From JANWYT01 sp034437555 (GTDB lineage Bacteria > Chloroflexota > Anaerolineae > Aggregatilineales > Phototrophicaceae), in the NCBI GenBank assembly GCA_034437555.1, contig DAOTTQ010000077.1:36078-100077 (forward strand): a stretch of DNA of 64,000 bases, in the 5' to 3' direction. The notes beneath the pieces are model-generated. The model searched no databases. It worked only from the letters and a program-made list of their open reading frames with translations, and was not told where the DNA came from. This document shows, in pieces, positions 25,709-33,520 of this stretch. The number at the start of each line of letters is the position of its first letter. Position 1 is the stretch's first letter. Position numbers and translations under genes: made by a program.

Positions 25709-27103
25709 ATGGCTCATGTCGTCAAAAGCGAATCACAAGAAAAGTCGTTTTGGGATGGGTTTAACCGTCCTCCCGTCTTGATTGCCTTGGCACTAGGTTA
25801 TATTGCGCTTACAGTGTTGGGTATTGTCACGGCAGACCGTCGCAACCTCTTTTACTTTACATACAACATCGTCATTTTTTCGTTGTTTACCATATCGCCT
25901 GTCGTGGTAGTTTTATTGCCTGTAAGTAGGCGGTTTAGAGCCATTACTATCGGCGTACTGTTGCTGGTCATCATGCCCGTGATGGGCATCTATAACCCCT
26001 ATTATTTAGAACTTGCCATCCAAATTTGTATTTTTGCGGGCTTGGCGTTGGGGCTAAATATCGTTGTGGGCTATGCGGGCTTGCTCGATTTAGGGTTTAT
26101 TGCGTTCTTTGCGGTTGGGGCGTATTTATGGGGTATGTTTACTTCTAACACCAATACGATATTCTTCCAAAACGGGTGGATTGTTCCTGCCAATGCGTTT
26201 TACATCTTTTTCTTTTTAGGCTTAGGTGTTACGGCAATTGTAGGGATCATTTTAGGGTTGCCCGTGCTGCGCTTACGCGGGGATTACCTCGCCATCGTTA
26301 CCTTAGGGTTTGGTGAAGTGATTCGTTTAATTGCCCGTAACCTTGATAGCCCCATTAACTTTACGAATGGTTCACAAGGGCTATCGGGTATTCCAAGACC
26401 CGACATATTGCCAGGAATTTCAGAGCTTACCCTAGCAACTTCACAGTTCTTTAGTATTCGGCTTGATAACTTAGGGGCAGTATCGTCGCAAATCTGGTTT
26501 TACCTGTTGTCCTTAGCGGTGCTTGCTATGGTTGTGGTTATTTCTCGTAACCTAGAAGAATCACCAATTGGGCGTGCATGGACAGCCATTCGTGAAGATG
26601 AAATCGCTGCGATTGCTATGGGTGTTCCCCTCGTACGAATGAAACTAACAGCATTTGCCTTTGGGGCGGCTATTGGCGGTGGCGTTGGCGTGTTATATGC
26701 TGCCAAGCAAAGTTTCATCGACCCCTCAAGTTTCTTACTGCTAGCGTCTATCAGCATCCTAGCAATGGTTATCATCGGTGGGATGGGCAACATCATCGGC
26801 GTTATCTTTGGGGCAATTATCGTTACCTTGCTTGACTTGCACGTTTTAAGCATGTTGTCCCAACAAATTAGCGCACTAAAGCAATCTAACTTCGTCTTCT
26901 TAGGGTTTAATTTTAACCAGTGGCCCTCACAGCTAGAGCCAGCAAAGTTTCAGCCGTTGGTCTTTGGGCTGATATTGGTGTTAATGATGTTATTCCGTCC
27001 GGCGGGGTTATTACCAGCAAAACGCCGTTTGATGGAGTTATCTTCTGAAGAAGTACCTGACGAAGAAATTGATGCCGAGATTTCTGGCGCAAAGAAGGAA
27101 TAG
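25709..27103 (+). CDS. livM: Branched-chain amino-acid ABC transporter permease LivM
   Basis: A 464-residue permease, five bases downstream of livH. The core signature GLNIVVGYAGLLDLGFIAFFAVGAYLWG is near residues 112-140; RLRGDYLAIVTLGFGEVIRLIARN and IGRAWTAIREDEIAAIAMGV follow. An additional N-terminal region of about 80 residues forms two or three helices. It ends with the charged tail EEVPDEEIDAEISGAKKE. LivH and LivM form the membrane pore. Confidence 0.92.
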   Translation: MAHVVKSESQEKSFWDGFNRPPVLIALALGYIALTVLGIVTADRRNLFYFTYNIVIFSLFTISPVVVVLLPVSRRFRAITIGVLLLVIMPVMGIYNPYYLELAIQICIFAGLALGLNIVVGYAGLLDLGFIAFFAVGAYLWGMFTSNTNTIFFQNGWIVPANAFYIFFFLGLGVTAIVGIILGLPVLRLRGDYLAIVTLGFGEVIRLIARNLDSPINFTNGSQGLSGIPRPDILPGISELTLATSQFFSIRLDNLGAVSSQIWFYLLSLAVLAMVVVISRNLEESPIGRAWTAIREDEIAAIAMGVPLVRMKLTAFAFGAAIGGGVGVLYAAKQSFIDPSSFLLLASISILAMVIIGGMGNIIGVIFGAIIVTLLDLHVLSMLSQQISALKQSNFVFLGFNFNQWPSQLEPAKFQPLVFGLILVLMMLFRPAGLLPAKRRLMELSSEEVPDEEIDAEISGAKKE

Positions 27104-27109
27104 GTCATC

Positions 27110-27895
27110 ATGATTCTTGACATAAAAAATCTCGTTAAGTCCTTTGGTGGGATTGCTGCTGTTCGTGATATTAGCATTAGTATTAAAGAGAATAGCATCA
27201 GTTCTATTATTGGGCCCAACGGTGCGGGTAAAACGACCCTCTTTAACCTGCTTACGGGCATTTATAAACCTGATAGAGGGTCTGTTAATTTTGACGGACG
27301 TTCTTTAATAGGGTTGCGCCCCGACCAAGTTAATGCAGCAGGGATTGCCCGTACTTTTCAAAACATCCGCCTGTTTCAGGGGATGACGGTGATTGAAAAC
27401 GTCATGGTAGGAATGCACACACGCCTTCGTGTCTCATGGGTAGAGTCTCTTTTTAGAACTAAGAGTTTTGGAGAGCAAGAACGCGACATTGTAAAGAAGT
27501 CGCACCATCTCTTGCGTTTTGTGGGGCTAGATGAATCAGCCAATGAAGTGAGCCGTAACCTGCCCTATGGCGACCAACGGCGTGTCGAAATTGCGCGTGC
27601 ATTAGCCAGTAACCCCAAGCTCATTTTGCTAGATGAGCCTACCGCAGGCATGAACCCCCAAGAAAGCGCAGAAGCCATGAACCTGTTCCGCCGTATTCGG
27701 GATGAATTTGGTATCACGGTCGTACTCATTGAACATGATATGCGTGTGGTAATGGGCATTAGTGAACACATTAACGTTTTAGACTATGGGCAAAAAATTT
27801 CTGAAGGCACCCCCGCAGAAATCCGCAGTGACCAACGCGTTATTGAAGCCTATCTAGGGCGGCGTGCAGTTGCTACCACAGAAAGGGAATCCTAA
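27110..27895 (+). CDS. livG: Branched-chain amino-acid ABC transporter ATPase LivG
   Basis: A 261-residue ATP-binding protein of the LivG subfamily. Walker A is GPNGAGKTT near residue 34; the LivG-specific GIARTFQNIRLFQGMTVIENVMVGMH follows; the ABC signature is degenerate (YGDQRRVEIARALA); Walker B is LILLDEPTAGMNP. The last base of its stop codon is the first base of the livF start (TAATG), a translational-coupling overlap. Confidence 0.95.
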   Translation: MILDIKNLVKSFGGIAAVRDISISIKENSISSIIGPNGAGKTTLFNLLTGIYKPDRGSVNFDGRSLIGLRPDQVNAAGIARTFQNIRLFQGMTVIENVMVGMHTRLRVSWVESLFRTKSFGEQERDIVKKSHHLLRFVGLDESANEVSRNLPYGDQRRVEIARALASNPKLILLDEPTAGMNPQESAEAMNLFRRIRDEFGITVVLIEHDMRVVMGISEHINVLDYGQKISEGTPAEIRSDQRVIEAYLGRRAVATTERES

Positions 27896-28611
27896 TGGCC
27901 GCCGTTCTTTCTCTCGAAGGTGTCCATACCTACTATGGACATATTCACGCGCTCAAAGGCATTTCTATTGAAGTCAATGAGGGTGAAATTGTAACGCTGA
28001 TTGGCACAAACGGCGCGGGCAAAAGTACCACCCTTCGCACCATTAGTGGCATTGCCAAGGCGCGTCGCGGAAACATCAAGTTTAAGGGTAAAGACATCAC
28101 TAACCTAAAGTCACATGAAATTGCCCTCATGGGCATGAGCCACGTTCCTGAAGGTCGGCGTATTTTCCCACAGCTTACGGTTATGGAAAACCTGGATTTA
28201 GGGTCTTGGAATGTATCTGACCGTAAAGCCATTGAAGAGCGCAGACAAGAGGTATTCGAGCTTTTCCCACGTATGAAAGAGCGCGTCCTTCAAAAAGGCG
28301 GTACTCTTTCGGGTGGGGAACAGCAAATGTTGGCAATCGGGCGTGCCTTAATGACAGACCCCGAAGTGCTTCTTTTGGATGAACCCTCAATGGGGCTTGC
28401 GCCCGTGTTGGTAGAACTTATCTTTGATGTGATTCAACGCATCAACGAGCGCGGTAAAACCATTTTACTTGTAGAGCAAAATGCTCTCATGGCTTTAGAA
28501 GTGGCACATCGCGGGTATGTGCTTCAAACCGGCGAGATTACCATTAGCGATACCGCTAAAAATCTTGCCAATAATGAGCGTGTCCGTAAAGCGTATTTGG
28601 GCGAAGAATAA
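27895..28611 (+). CDS. livF: Branched-chain amino-acid ABC transporter ATPase LivF
   Basis: A 238-residue ATPase of the LivF subfamily. Walker A is GTNGAGKST, the signature is LSGGEQQMLAIGRALM, and Walker B is VLLLDEPSMGLAP. The H-loop segment is KTILLVEQNALMALEVAHRGYVLQTG, in which the usual switch His is Gln, as is normal in LivF. It overlaps livG by one base and is the last gene of the operon before a terminator. Confidence 0.95.
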   Translation: MAAVLSLEGVHTYYGHIHALKGISIEVNEGEIVTLIGTNGAGKSTTLRTISGIAKARRGNIKFKGKDITNLKSHEIALMGMSHVPEGRRIFPQLTVMENLDLGSWNVSDRKAIEERRQEVFELFPRMKERVLQKGGTLSGGEQQMLAIGRALMTDPEVLLLDEPSMGLAPVLVELIFDVIQRINERGKTILLVEQNALMALEVAHRGYVLQTGEITISDTAKNLANNERVRKAYLGEE

Positions 28612-28634
28612 ACTTTTACGACATAGACGTATTC

Positions 28635-28664
28635 AAAAAGCGACCTTGAACGGGTCGCTTTTTG
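28635..28664. terminator. Terminator of the liv operon
   Basis: Stem AAAAAGCGACC / GGTCGCTTTTT with a 7-base loop. It is flanked by A- and T-runs, so it can also act for the convergent rlmN gene. Confidence 0.85.
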
Positions 28665-28686
28665 TGTTTTAGCATTTGTACGGTGC

Positions 28687-29736
28687 TTATACAGATGGAA
28701 TGTCTTTGATGTTGAGGACAGCGGATTTTAATTGCCCACAGCCTGCGTCAATGTCAATGCCACGTCTTACACGCACAGTTGCACTAACGCCAAAGCCTTC
28801 TAAAATTTCTATAAATCGCTCAATGGCGGTCAAATCGGAGGGCTTGCCACCATACCCACCTGTGGGGTTTAATGGAATGATATTGACGTGGCACAGTAAG
28901 CCCTTTAGCAAGTTTCCTAGTTTATAGGCTTCTTGTGGCGTATCGTTTTCGCCTTCAATGGCAGCCCACTCAAACGTAATGCGCCTGCTCGTTTTTTGCA
29001 CGTACTCGTGGCAAGCCCCAATCAATTCGGTTAAGTCCCATCGTTTGTTAACGGGCATTAGCTCGGTACGTTCTTCATCGCTGGCTTTGTGTAAACTCAC
29101 GGCAAGCGTTACTTGTAAGCCTTCATCGGCAAAGCGCAAAATTTGCGGTACAAGCCCAACCGTACTAATGGTAATGTGGCGTGCGCCAATTCCTAAATCG
29201 TCCATTAAACGGCGTACTGTTTCCAGTGTGGCATCATAATTATGAAACGGCTCACCCATCCCCATAAAGACCACATTGCTTAGGCGTTCCCCATTGGCTT
29301 CTAGCTCACGGGCAAACATCATCGCTTGCTCAAAAATTTCTATGGGGGTAAGGTGGCGAGCAAAGCCCATTTGCCCTGTCGCACAAAAGACACACCCCAT
29401 CGCACACCCTGCTTGTGTCGAAATACAAGCCGTTTGGCGATGGTCATCATAAGGCATCAATACAGACTCTATCAATTGCCCATCGTGAAGGCGATAAAGA
29501 CGTTTACGAGTGCCATCACGACTGGATTGCTCGGCGACAGGAGTAAGAACACCTAAGCACGTTTTTTCAATCAATTGGTCACGTAAAGGTTTGGGGAGGT
29601 TGTGCATGGCTTCTAAGCTAGAAACGCGCTTTTGATACATCCAATCCCACACCTGCTTTGCTCTAAAGGCTTGGTGTCCCCAGTCTACAACCAGGGTTTT
29701 TAGCTCATCTAATGACAGTGCATACAAGTTAATCAT
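28687..29736 (-). CDS. rlmN: 23S rRNA (adenine2503-C2)/tRNA A37 methyltransferase RlmN
   Basis: A 349-residue radical SAM enzyme that methylates A2503 of 23S rRNA and A37 of some tRNAs. The cluster motif is CAMGCVFCATG; the SAM-binding GEPFHNYD and the C-terminal IDAGCGQL with the conserved methyl-carrying Cys are present. I take the ATG at 29736, which begins the family-like MINLYALSLDELKTLV, over an upstream start at 29808 that adds an atypical stretch. An AGGAGA site lies about 11 bases before it. Confidence 0.95.
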   Translation of the reverse strand: MINLYALSLDELKTLVVDWGHQAFRAKQVWDWMYQKRVSSLEAMHNLPKPLRDQLIEKTCLGVLTPVAEQSSRDGTRKRLYRLHDGQLIESVLMPYDDHRQTACISTQAGCAMGCVFCATGQMGFARHLTPIEIFEQAMMFARELEANGERLSNVVFMGMGEPFHNYDATLETVRRLMDDLGIGARHITISTVGLVPQILRFADEGLQVTLAVSLHKASDEERTELMPVNKRWDLTELIGACHEYVQKTSRRITFEWAAIEGENDTPQEAYKLGNLLKGLLCHVNIIPLNPTGGYGGKPSDLTAIERFIEILEGFGVSATVRVRRGIDIDAGCGQLKSAVLNIKDIPSV

Positions 29737-29770
29737 GTGTCTGTGGTTCTCCTGTAAGGGTTTCTTACGG

Positions 29771-31246
29771 CTATTGTTTACGAGTGAGATAAAGCCCTGC
29801 CGCCCCAACGATTGCCATCAGCACCATGCCTACCGCAAGAATGATAGCTTGTGCTTCGCCTAGCCCACCTGTGTTGCTGTTGTTGGTCGTTGGCGCGTTA
29901 GGAATGGCTGTAGGGCGTAATGAAAAGCTCTCGGCGGGCAAGGGTGTAATGGTGGGCGTTGGGGGGCGTGGCGTGCGCGTTAAAGTGGGTGTAACAGTTG
30001 CCTCTGTTGTGGGGGTCGCCGTGGGTAACGCCGTGGCGCGCAGGCGCGTTGGTGTAGTCGATGGCGTTACTGTAGGTGTAAGTGTAGTAAGCGCAAACAC
30101 ATTATAGCCATAGGTTTGTTCTGCGCGTATGTTGTATAGCCATGCCTGCCATGCAACCACCAAGCCCTCTGTACTTGCCCCTGATAACGCTAAAAAGCGT
30201 GACTCAAAAGATTCTTCGGCATCTCCCCTTGCAAGGTCAATAAGGGTGGGTACGCCAAATGTATCGGCTAAAAACAGTACCATGCTGTGCGCCTGATTGC
30301 CCCAAAGTAATTCCTTGCCTTCGGGGGCAGGCTGTAGCATTTCTGAAAGCGTAAAGGCGCGTTGTAGGCGCAGCGTTTGGCGTAAATCAAAAAGTGTGCT
30401 TACGCCAAACGGCTTATAAAAACGACGCATTCCTGTTTGTAACCACGCTGACACATTGCTATTTTGCCATACGGGCGCATAAGCCCCTTGAATGAGAGCA
30501 TCTTGAAGCGCATCGAAAAAGAAGGTTTCATTAGGCACAGCCAACGTTTCATATCCGCCATTGCGGATAGACCGTTGTGCAGTGGCGACATCGCAAGCAA
30601 TGGTTTGTACTTCTAGTTTGCGGGTAAACACCACCACAGGTTTACCCTCCGCATCTACATCACACCCCACAGGAACATTGGAAGGATAGACAAGCAAATT
30701 TAGGCGAGGCGCATTGCCCGTGTGTTCTCTAAGGCGTGTATAGAGGGGTAAAATTTGGCTTTCTAGTGTCCTTCCAACGCGCCAATCATCAGGAACAGTA
30801 AGACTAATGGACGTATCTTCCAGTTCTATTGTCTGCCAATTCACGCGTTTATCCGTATACATCACGCTTTCCTCTTGAAAAATCTCGCGGTCTCTAGTGG
30901 TCACAATCTGCCACTGAAGCACAATCTCGCTAAAGAGTGGTGGCGGCGTTTGTGGTGGAATTTGCCACACATAGCGCACTTCTACATATTCTTTCGCAAA
31001 GAAAAAGGGTTCATCGCCAGGAAAATTTATCACGACAGGGGCGTTATTTGGTGCATTAATGGTGAGCGTTACCCTTGCGACCTCTGAGGCGGGCAAGTCT
31101 ATCACCAACTCACCATAGGTTTGCATCGGAAAAACGACATCGGCAACACTGGCGTAAATGGTACTATCTAAGGTGGGGGTAGCTTCTTGGGCGAGCGATA
31201 CCGTCCCCCAAATGAAAAACCCTAGCGTAAGAAGACAATGTTTCAT
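29771..31246 (-). CDS. Membrane-anchored secreted protein with Pro/Thr-rich linker (degenerate peptidase-MA-like)
   Basis: A 491-residue protein. Residues 1-20 are a signal peptide (MKHCLLTLGFFIWGTVSLAQ). Residues 30-130 look like a beta-sandwich. Residues 145-375 resemble the peptidase-MA-like region seen in many Chloroflexota surface proteins (MLQPAPEGKELLWGNQAHSMVLFLADTFG), but I see no HExxH, so it is probably not catalytic. Residues 385-455 form a Pro/Thr-rich linker (TPTVTPSTTPTRL...), and 466-488 a C-terminal transmembrane helix. Its start overlaps the upstream CPBP gene by 4 bases (ATGA), so the two are coupled. Confidence 0.65.
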   Translation of the reverse strand: MKHCLLTLGFFIWGTVSLAQEATPTLDSTIYASVADVVFPMQTYGELVIDLPASEVARVTLTINAPNNAPVVINFPGDEPFFFAKEYVEVRYVWQIPPQTPPPLFSEIVLQWQIVTTRDREIFQEESVMYTDKRVNWQTIELEDTSISLTVPDDWRVGRTLESQILPLYTRLREHTGNAPRLNLLVYPSNVPVGCDVDAEGKPVVVFTRKLEVQTIACDVATAQRSIRNGGYETLAVPNETFFFDALQDALIQGAYAPVWQNSNVSAWLQTGMRRFYKPFGVSTLFDLRQTLRLQRAFTLSEMLQPAPEGKELLWGNQAHSMVLFLADTFGVPTLIDLARGDAEESFESRFLALSGASTEGLVVAWQAWLYNIRAEQTYGYNVFALTTLTPTVTPSTTPTRLRATALPTATPTTEATVTPTLTRTPRPPTPTITPLPAESFSLRPTAIPNAPTTNNSNTGGLGEAQAIILAVGMVLMAIVGAAGLYLTRKQ

Positions 31247-32019
31247 GGAACACCTACAAGTGAGATAAGGACAAACGGAATGGCATTATAGCAGAAGTGC
31301 GTGACAATGGCGGTTGTGGTGTTGTAGCGTTGGCGCACATAAGCAAGAATGAGGGCTACAGCAAGAATAATGAGGGATGAGGGCGCAAACAAATATTGGG
31401 TGTGCATAACCACAAAAAACATTGCCGTAAGCGGAATACCAAACACGGGTTGCAACGCCCCACGATACAAGATCTCCTCGCCCACAGCTGCTGTTGTCGA
31501 AACAAGCAAGCCAAGCCCCAACGAGCTACTGTAAAGCCTAAAGAGGGCATCAGAAGCCACGCGCTGCTGTGCATAGGTTTCGGGGTCAACCAGCAATTGC
31601 CATAAGATAGAGAGCAAAATAACCAGTAGATATGCCGCGACAGCAAATAAAACACCCTTGCCCAGCTCTAACCATCCTATTTTTGTAAGCCCCAAACGTT
31701 CTAAGGCTTGGGCAAAGTCACGCCGAACAAAAAGCCCAACACCCCCAAATGCCAACATCAGAAACGTTGCCATTCCTAATAGACTCTCGTTTGTTAGGTT
31801 ATTGCTTGCAGAGGTTTCAATATCTTCGGCAACCCCTTCTAGCCCACCTGAGTACAGAAACACCAAAATAAGCAGGCTCGTTAGCGTTATCATCATCACA
31901 TAAGCCAGCAGGCTAACGGGCGAAAAAACGCGATTAAATAGCTCAATACGATAATTGTTATAAAGATTTGCAACGTAAATAAGCACTAAAACTATGCCCC
32001 AAATCACCGCTGAGTCCAT
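31243..32019 (-). CDS. CPBP-family intramembrane glutamic endopeptidase
   Basis: A 258-residue polytopic protein with about seven transmembrane helices. The catalytic motif AVGEEILYRGALQPVFG (EExxxR) lies near residue 175, and the second conserved segment FFVVMHTQYLF with its His is near 200-210; ALILAYVRQRYNTTTAIVTHFCYNAIPF supplies the third. The family (CAAX protease/bacteriocin processing) cleaves membrane-associated peptides. It is the first gene of a two-gene unit with the Pro/Thr-linker protein. Confidence 0.85.
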   Translation of the reverse strand: MDSAVIWGIVLVLIYVANLYNNYRIELFNRVFSPVSLLAYVMMITLTSLLILVFLYSGGLEGVAEDIETSASNNLTNESLLGMATFLMLAFGGVGLFVRRDFAQALERLGLTKIGWLELGKGVLFAVAAYLLVILLSILWQLLVDPETYAQQRVASDALFRLYSSSLGLGLLVSTTAAVGEEILYRGALQPVFGIPLTAMFFVVMHTQYLFAPSSLIILAVALILAYVRQRYNTTTAIVTHFCYNAIPFVLISLVGVP

Positions 32020-32103
32020 CGTATCACCCGTTCTAATTGGCTAGAAAACATACTTTCAGTATAGCCTTTTTATTGTAAACGAAACAAACACCTAAATACG
32101 ATA

Positions 32104-32132
32104 TTGACCCACTCACTCGGTTATGATATATT
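32104..32132 (+). promoter_or_regulatory. Promoter of the tRNA-Ser pair
   Basis: TTGACC (32104-32109), 17-base spacer, TATATT (32127-32132), 26 bases before the first tRNA. Confidence 0.65.
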
Positions 32133-32157
32133 GATGCTCACACCACAGACTAAATCG

Positions 32158-32244
32158 GGAGAGATGGTCGAGTGGTTTAAGGCAGCGGTCTTGAAAACCG
32201 CCGTAGCCGCAAGGTTACCGTGGGTTCGAATCCCACTCTCTCCG
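32158..32244 (+). tRNA. tRNA-Ser (UGA anticodon)
   Basis: An 87-nt tRNA with acceptor stem GGAGAGA / TCTCTCC, discriminator G, anticodon loop CTTGAAA (anticodon TGA), the long class II variable arm, and the T-loop GGTTCGAATCC. CCA is not encoded. Confidence 0.97.
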
Positions 32245-32268
32245 CTGTTTTACAATGTTATACTTTTT

Positions 32269-32356
32269 GGGGAGGTGCCAGAGTGGTCGAACGGGGCCGC
32301 CTGCTAAGCGGTTATACGCCAAAAGCGTATCGCAGGTTCGAATCCTGTCCTTCCCG
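32269..32356 (+). tRNA. tRNA-Ser (GCU anticodon)
   Basis: An 88-nt class II tRNA, 24 bases after the first. Acceptor stem GGGGAGG / CCTTCCC, anticodon loop CTGCTAA (anticodon GCT), a long variable arm and T-loop GGTTCGAATCC. CCA is not encoded. Confidence 0.96.
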
Positions 32357-32379
32357 CACTCTAGAATATGTCTCGACCA

Positions 32380-32643
32380 CTATTCTTCAGAAACGCCACC
32401 CACATTGTGAGTGGCGTTTTTGCTTAGTTTACTCAGTCGTTTTTTTAGAGCATCAACCTGGTTTGCCAGATAGGCAAAGGGCGGATGAAGCTCTAACTTC
32501 AAAATCATTCCCGCAGTATCGACAATAACCTTCTCAATCAGTAAACTCAACAAAGATTGCTGTTCGTCTAGAGAAAGTCTGCCATACAATTGAGGAAGTT
32601 GGAAAAAAATCTGCAAGGCATCATCAATATCTGCATATAAAGT
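32380..32643 (-). pseudogene. Remnant of a large serine recombinase (C-terminal piece)
   Basis: The open stretch is bounded by a stop at 32644-32646 and encodes about 88 residues. LYGRLSLDEQQSLLSLLIEKVIVDTAG followed by LKLELHPPFAYLANQVDALKKRL matches the C-terminal end of large serine recombinases, where a short coiled coil and the LLxLLIEKVxV strand precede LxPPFAYL. The catalytic N-terminal domain and zinc ribbon are absent. The last dozen codons read through the tRNA terminator, so this end is not native recombinase sequence. I regard it as the leftover of an element that integrated beside tRNA-Ser. Family match is by eye. Confidence 0.65.
32391..32421 (+). terminator. Terminator of the tRNA-Ser operon
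   Basis: Stem AAACGCCAC / GTGGCGTTT with inner CACA/TGTG pairing and a trailing T-run, 35 bases after the second tRNA. It lies within the 3' coding end of the recombinase remnant on the opposite strand. Confidence 0.8.
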
Positions 32644-32745
32644 CTACGATTACGGAAATGGATCTCGAGAATATAATGCAAAGATAGGTCGATAGAGCCT
32701 GATGATATAACTATTTAGGTTCTTCATATTTATTGGGAGTTCTTT

Positions 32746-32892
32746 GTGTCAGACACAATCTTAGATGTTCATCCGTTTCCAAAACCCCAGCAACCAATAG
32801 AGTGCATGATTTTACCACTGCAAACACTCTTTAATCATCAACGCTATCCTATGGATAAGCCCCAACGACTTCACTCCCCTCTGTGCCCGTAA
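32746..32892 (+). CDS. Possible small ORF in the integration scar
   Basis: A 48-codon frame starting with GTG at 32746, preceded by GGGAGTTCTTT. The product begins VSDTILDVHPFPKPQQP and ends two bases before the next ATG (TAA-C-ATG). I recognise no family. The tight spacing to the next ORF and the plausible ribosome site favour translation, but the sequence is too short for a firm call and it could be a fragment of a broken gene. Confidence 0.25.
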   Translation: MSDTILDVHPFPKPQQPIECMILPLQTLFNHQRYPMDKPQRLHSPLCP

Positions 32893-32893
32893 C

Positions 32894-33130
32894 ATGGCGA
32901 TTGCAATTGCCCTGAGTATTGTGGCAATAGTGGGTGTTCCTGAGTCAATGGCTATTGTGATAATTACACGGTTTCTAGTTGAGGTTCAAGATCTTGTGCT
33001 TTCAATTACTCATGAAGATCTTTTTTCCTCGTTATTGATAAGAATCCTATTTATCATTATTAAAGCCGGTGTCATTGTTACTTTAGTTAATGTGGTCAAT
33101 GAACAACACAAAGTTTCTAAGACTCATTAA
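32894..33130 (+). CDS. Hypothetical small membrane protein (78 residues)
   Basis: The ATG follows the preceding small ORF by one base. Residues 1-27 (MAIAIALSIVAIVGVPESMAIVIITRF) and 45-68 (LLIRILFIIIKAGVIVTLVNVV) look like two transmembrane helices separated by an acidic loop. Residues 69-78 are charged. AT-rich DNA surrounds it. No homologue is recognised. Two-helix small proteins of this kind occur in holins, toxin-antitoxin membrane components and phage accessory genes, but nothing here allows a choice. No promoter is obvious. Confidence 0.4.
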   Translation: MAIAIALSIVAIVGVPESMAIVIITRFLVEVQDLVLSITHEDLFSSLLIRILFIIIKAGVIVTLVNVVNEQHKVSKTH

Positions 33131-33464
33131 TCTATGTGTTTTATTATATTTTATATTAATGTTTACTGTTTTAATTAGGATGATTGACTAAGTTGTAGGC
33201 TTTGATTTATAGATTGATACAGATGAACAAGTGCGTTTAGAGGCTGAAAGAGGTTTAGCGAACATTCCCCTGCTTCAACAACTCGATTGTATCGGCAGGG
33301 GAGCTATAAAAAGAGAAATAACAAGTGGTTTCTTTTATTCATCGTGTTGATGACAAACAGGGACGAGTATGTTAACCAGCAAAAACCGCTTAGAAGCCTT
33401 TAGCGGCGTTTCCCGCGTATTCATTGTCACAACCTTGTATCGTAGTCCTTTAGTCCCATCTTTC
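33131..33464. other. AT-rich intergenic stretch without a convincing gene
   Basis: Between the 78-residue ORF and the GH99 promoter I find only short open stretches. One of about 46 codons near 33215-33352 reads DTDEQVRLEAERGLANIPLLQQLD on the plus strand with no start codon, and looks like a worn coding fragment. A second, at 33369-33506, starts with ATG but runs into the next gene's promoter. Probably the decayed interior of a former element. Confidence 0.5.
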
Positions 33465-33493
33465 TTCACACTACAACAACTTCATGCTACAAT
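33465..33493 (+). promoter_or_regulatory. Promoter of the GH99-like gene
   Basis: TTCACA (33465-33470), 17-base spacer, TACAAT (33488-33493), 27 bases before the start codon. One base differs from consensus in each hexamer or little more. Confidence 0.7.
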
Positions 33494-33520
33494 GCACCTA
33501 TATTAGAAAAGGTGTTCTAC

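Noticed and set aside
29771..31246. Active peptidase-MA metalloprotease
   Set aside because: No HExxH motif exists anywhere in the frame, so I describe only the fold resemblance.
32380..32643. Functional small recombinase
   Set aside because: The catalytic serine domain and start are missing, and its C-terminus is the reverse of a terminator.
33369..33506. 45-codon ORF upstream of the GH99-like gene
   Set aside because: It runs through the -35 and -10 boxes of the next gene and has no ribosome site; more likely chance.
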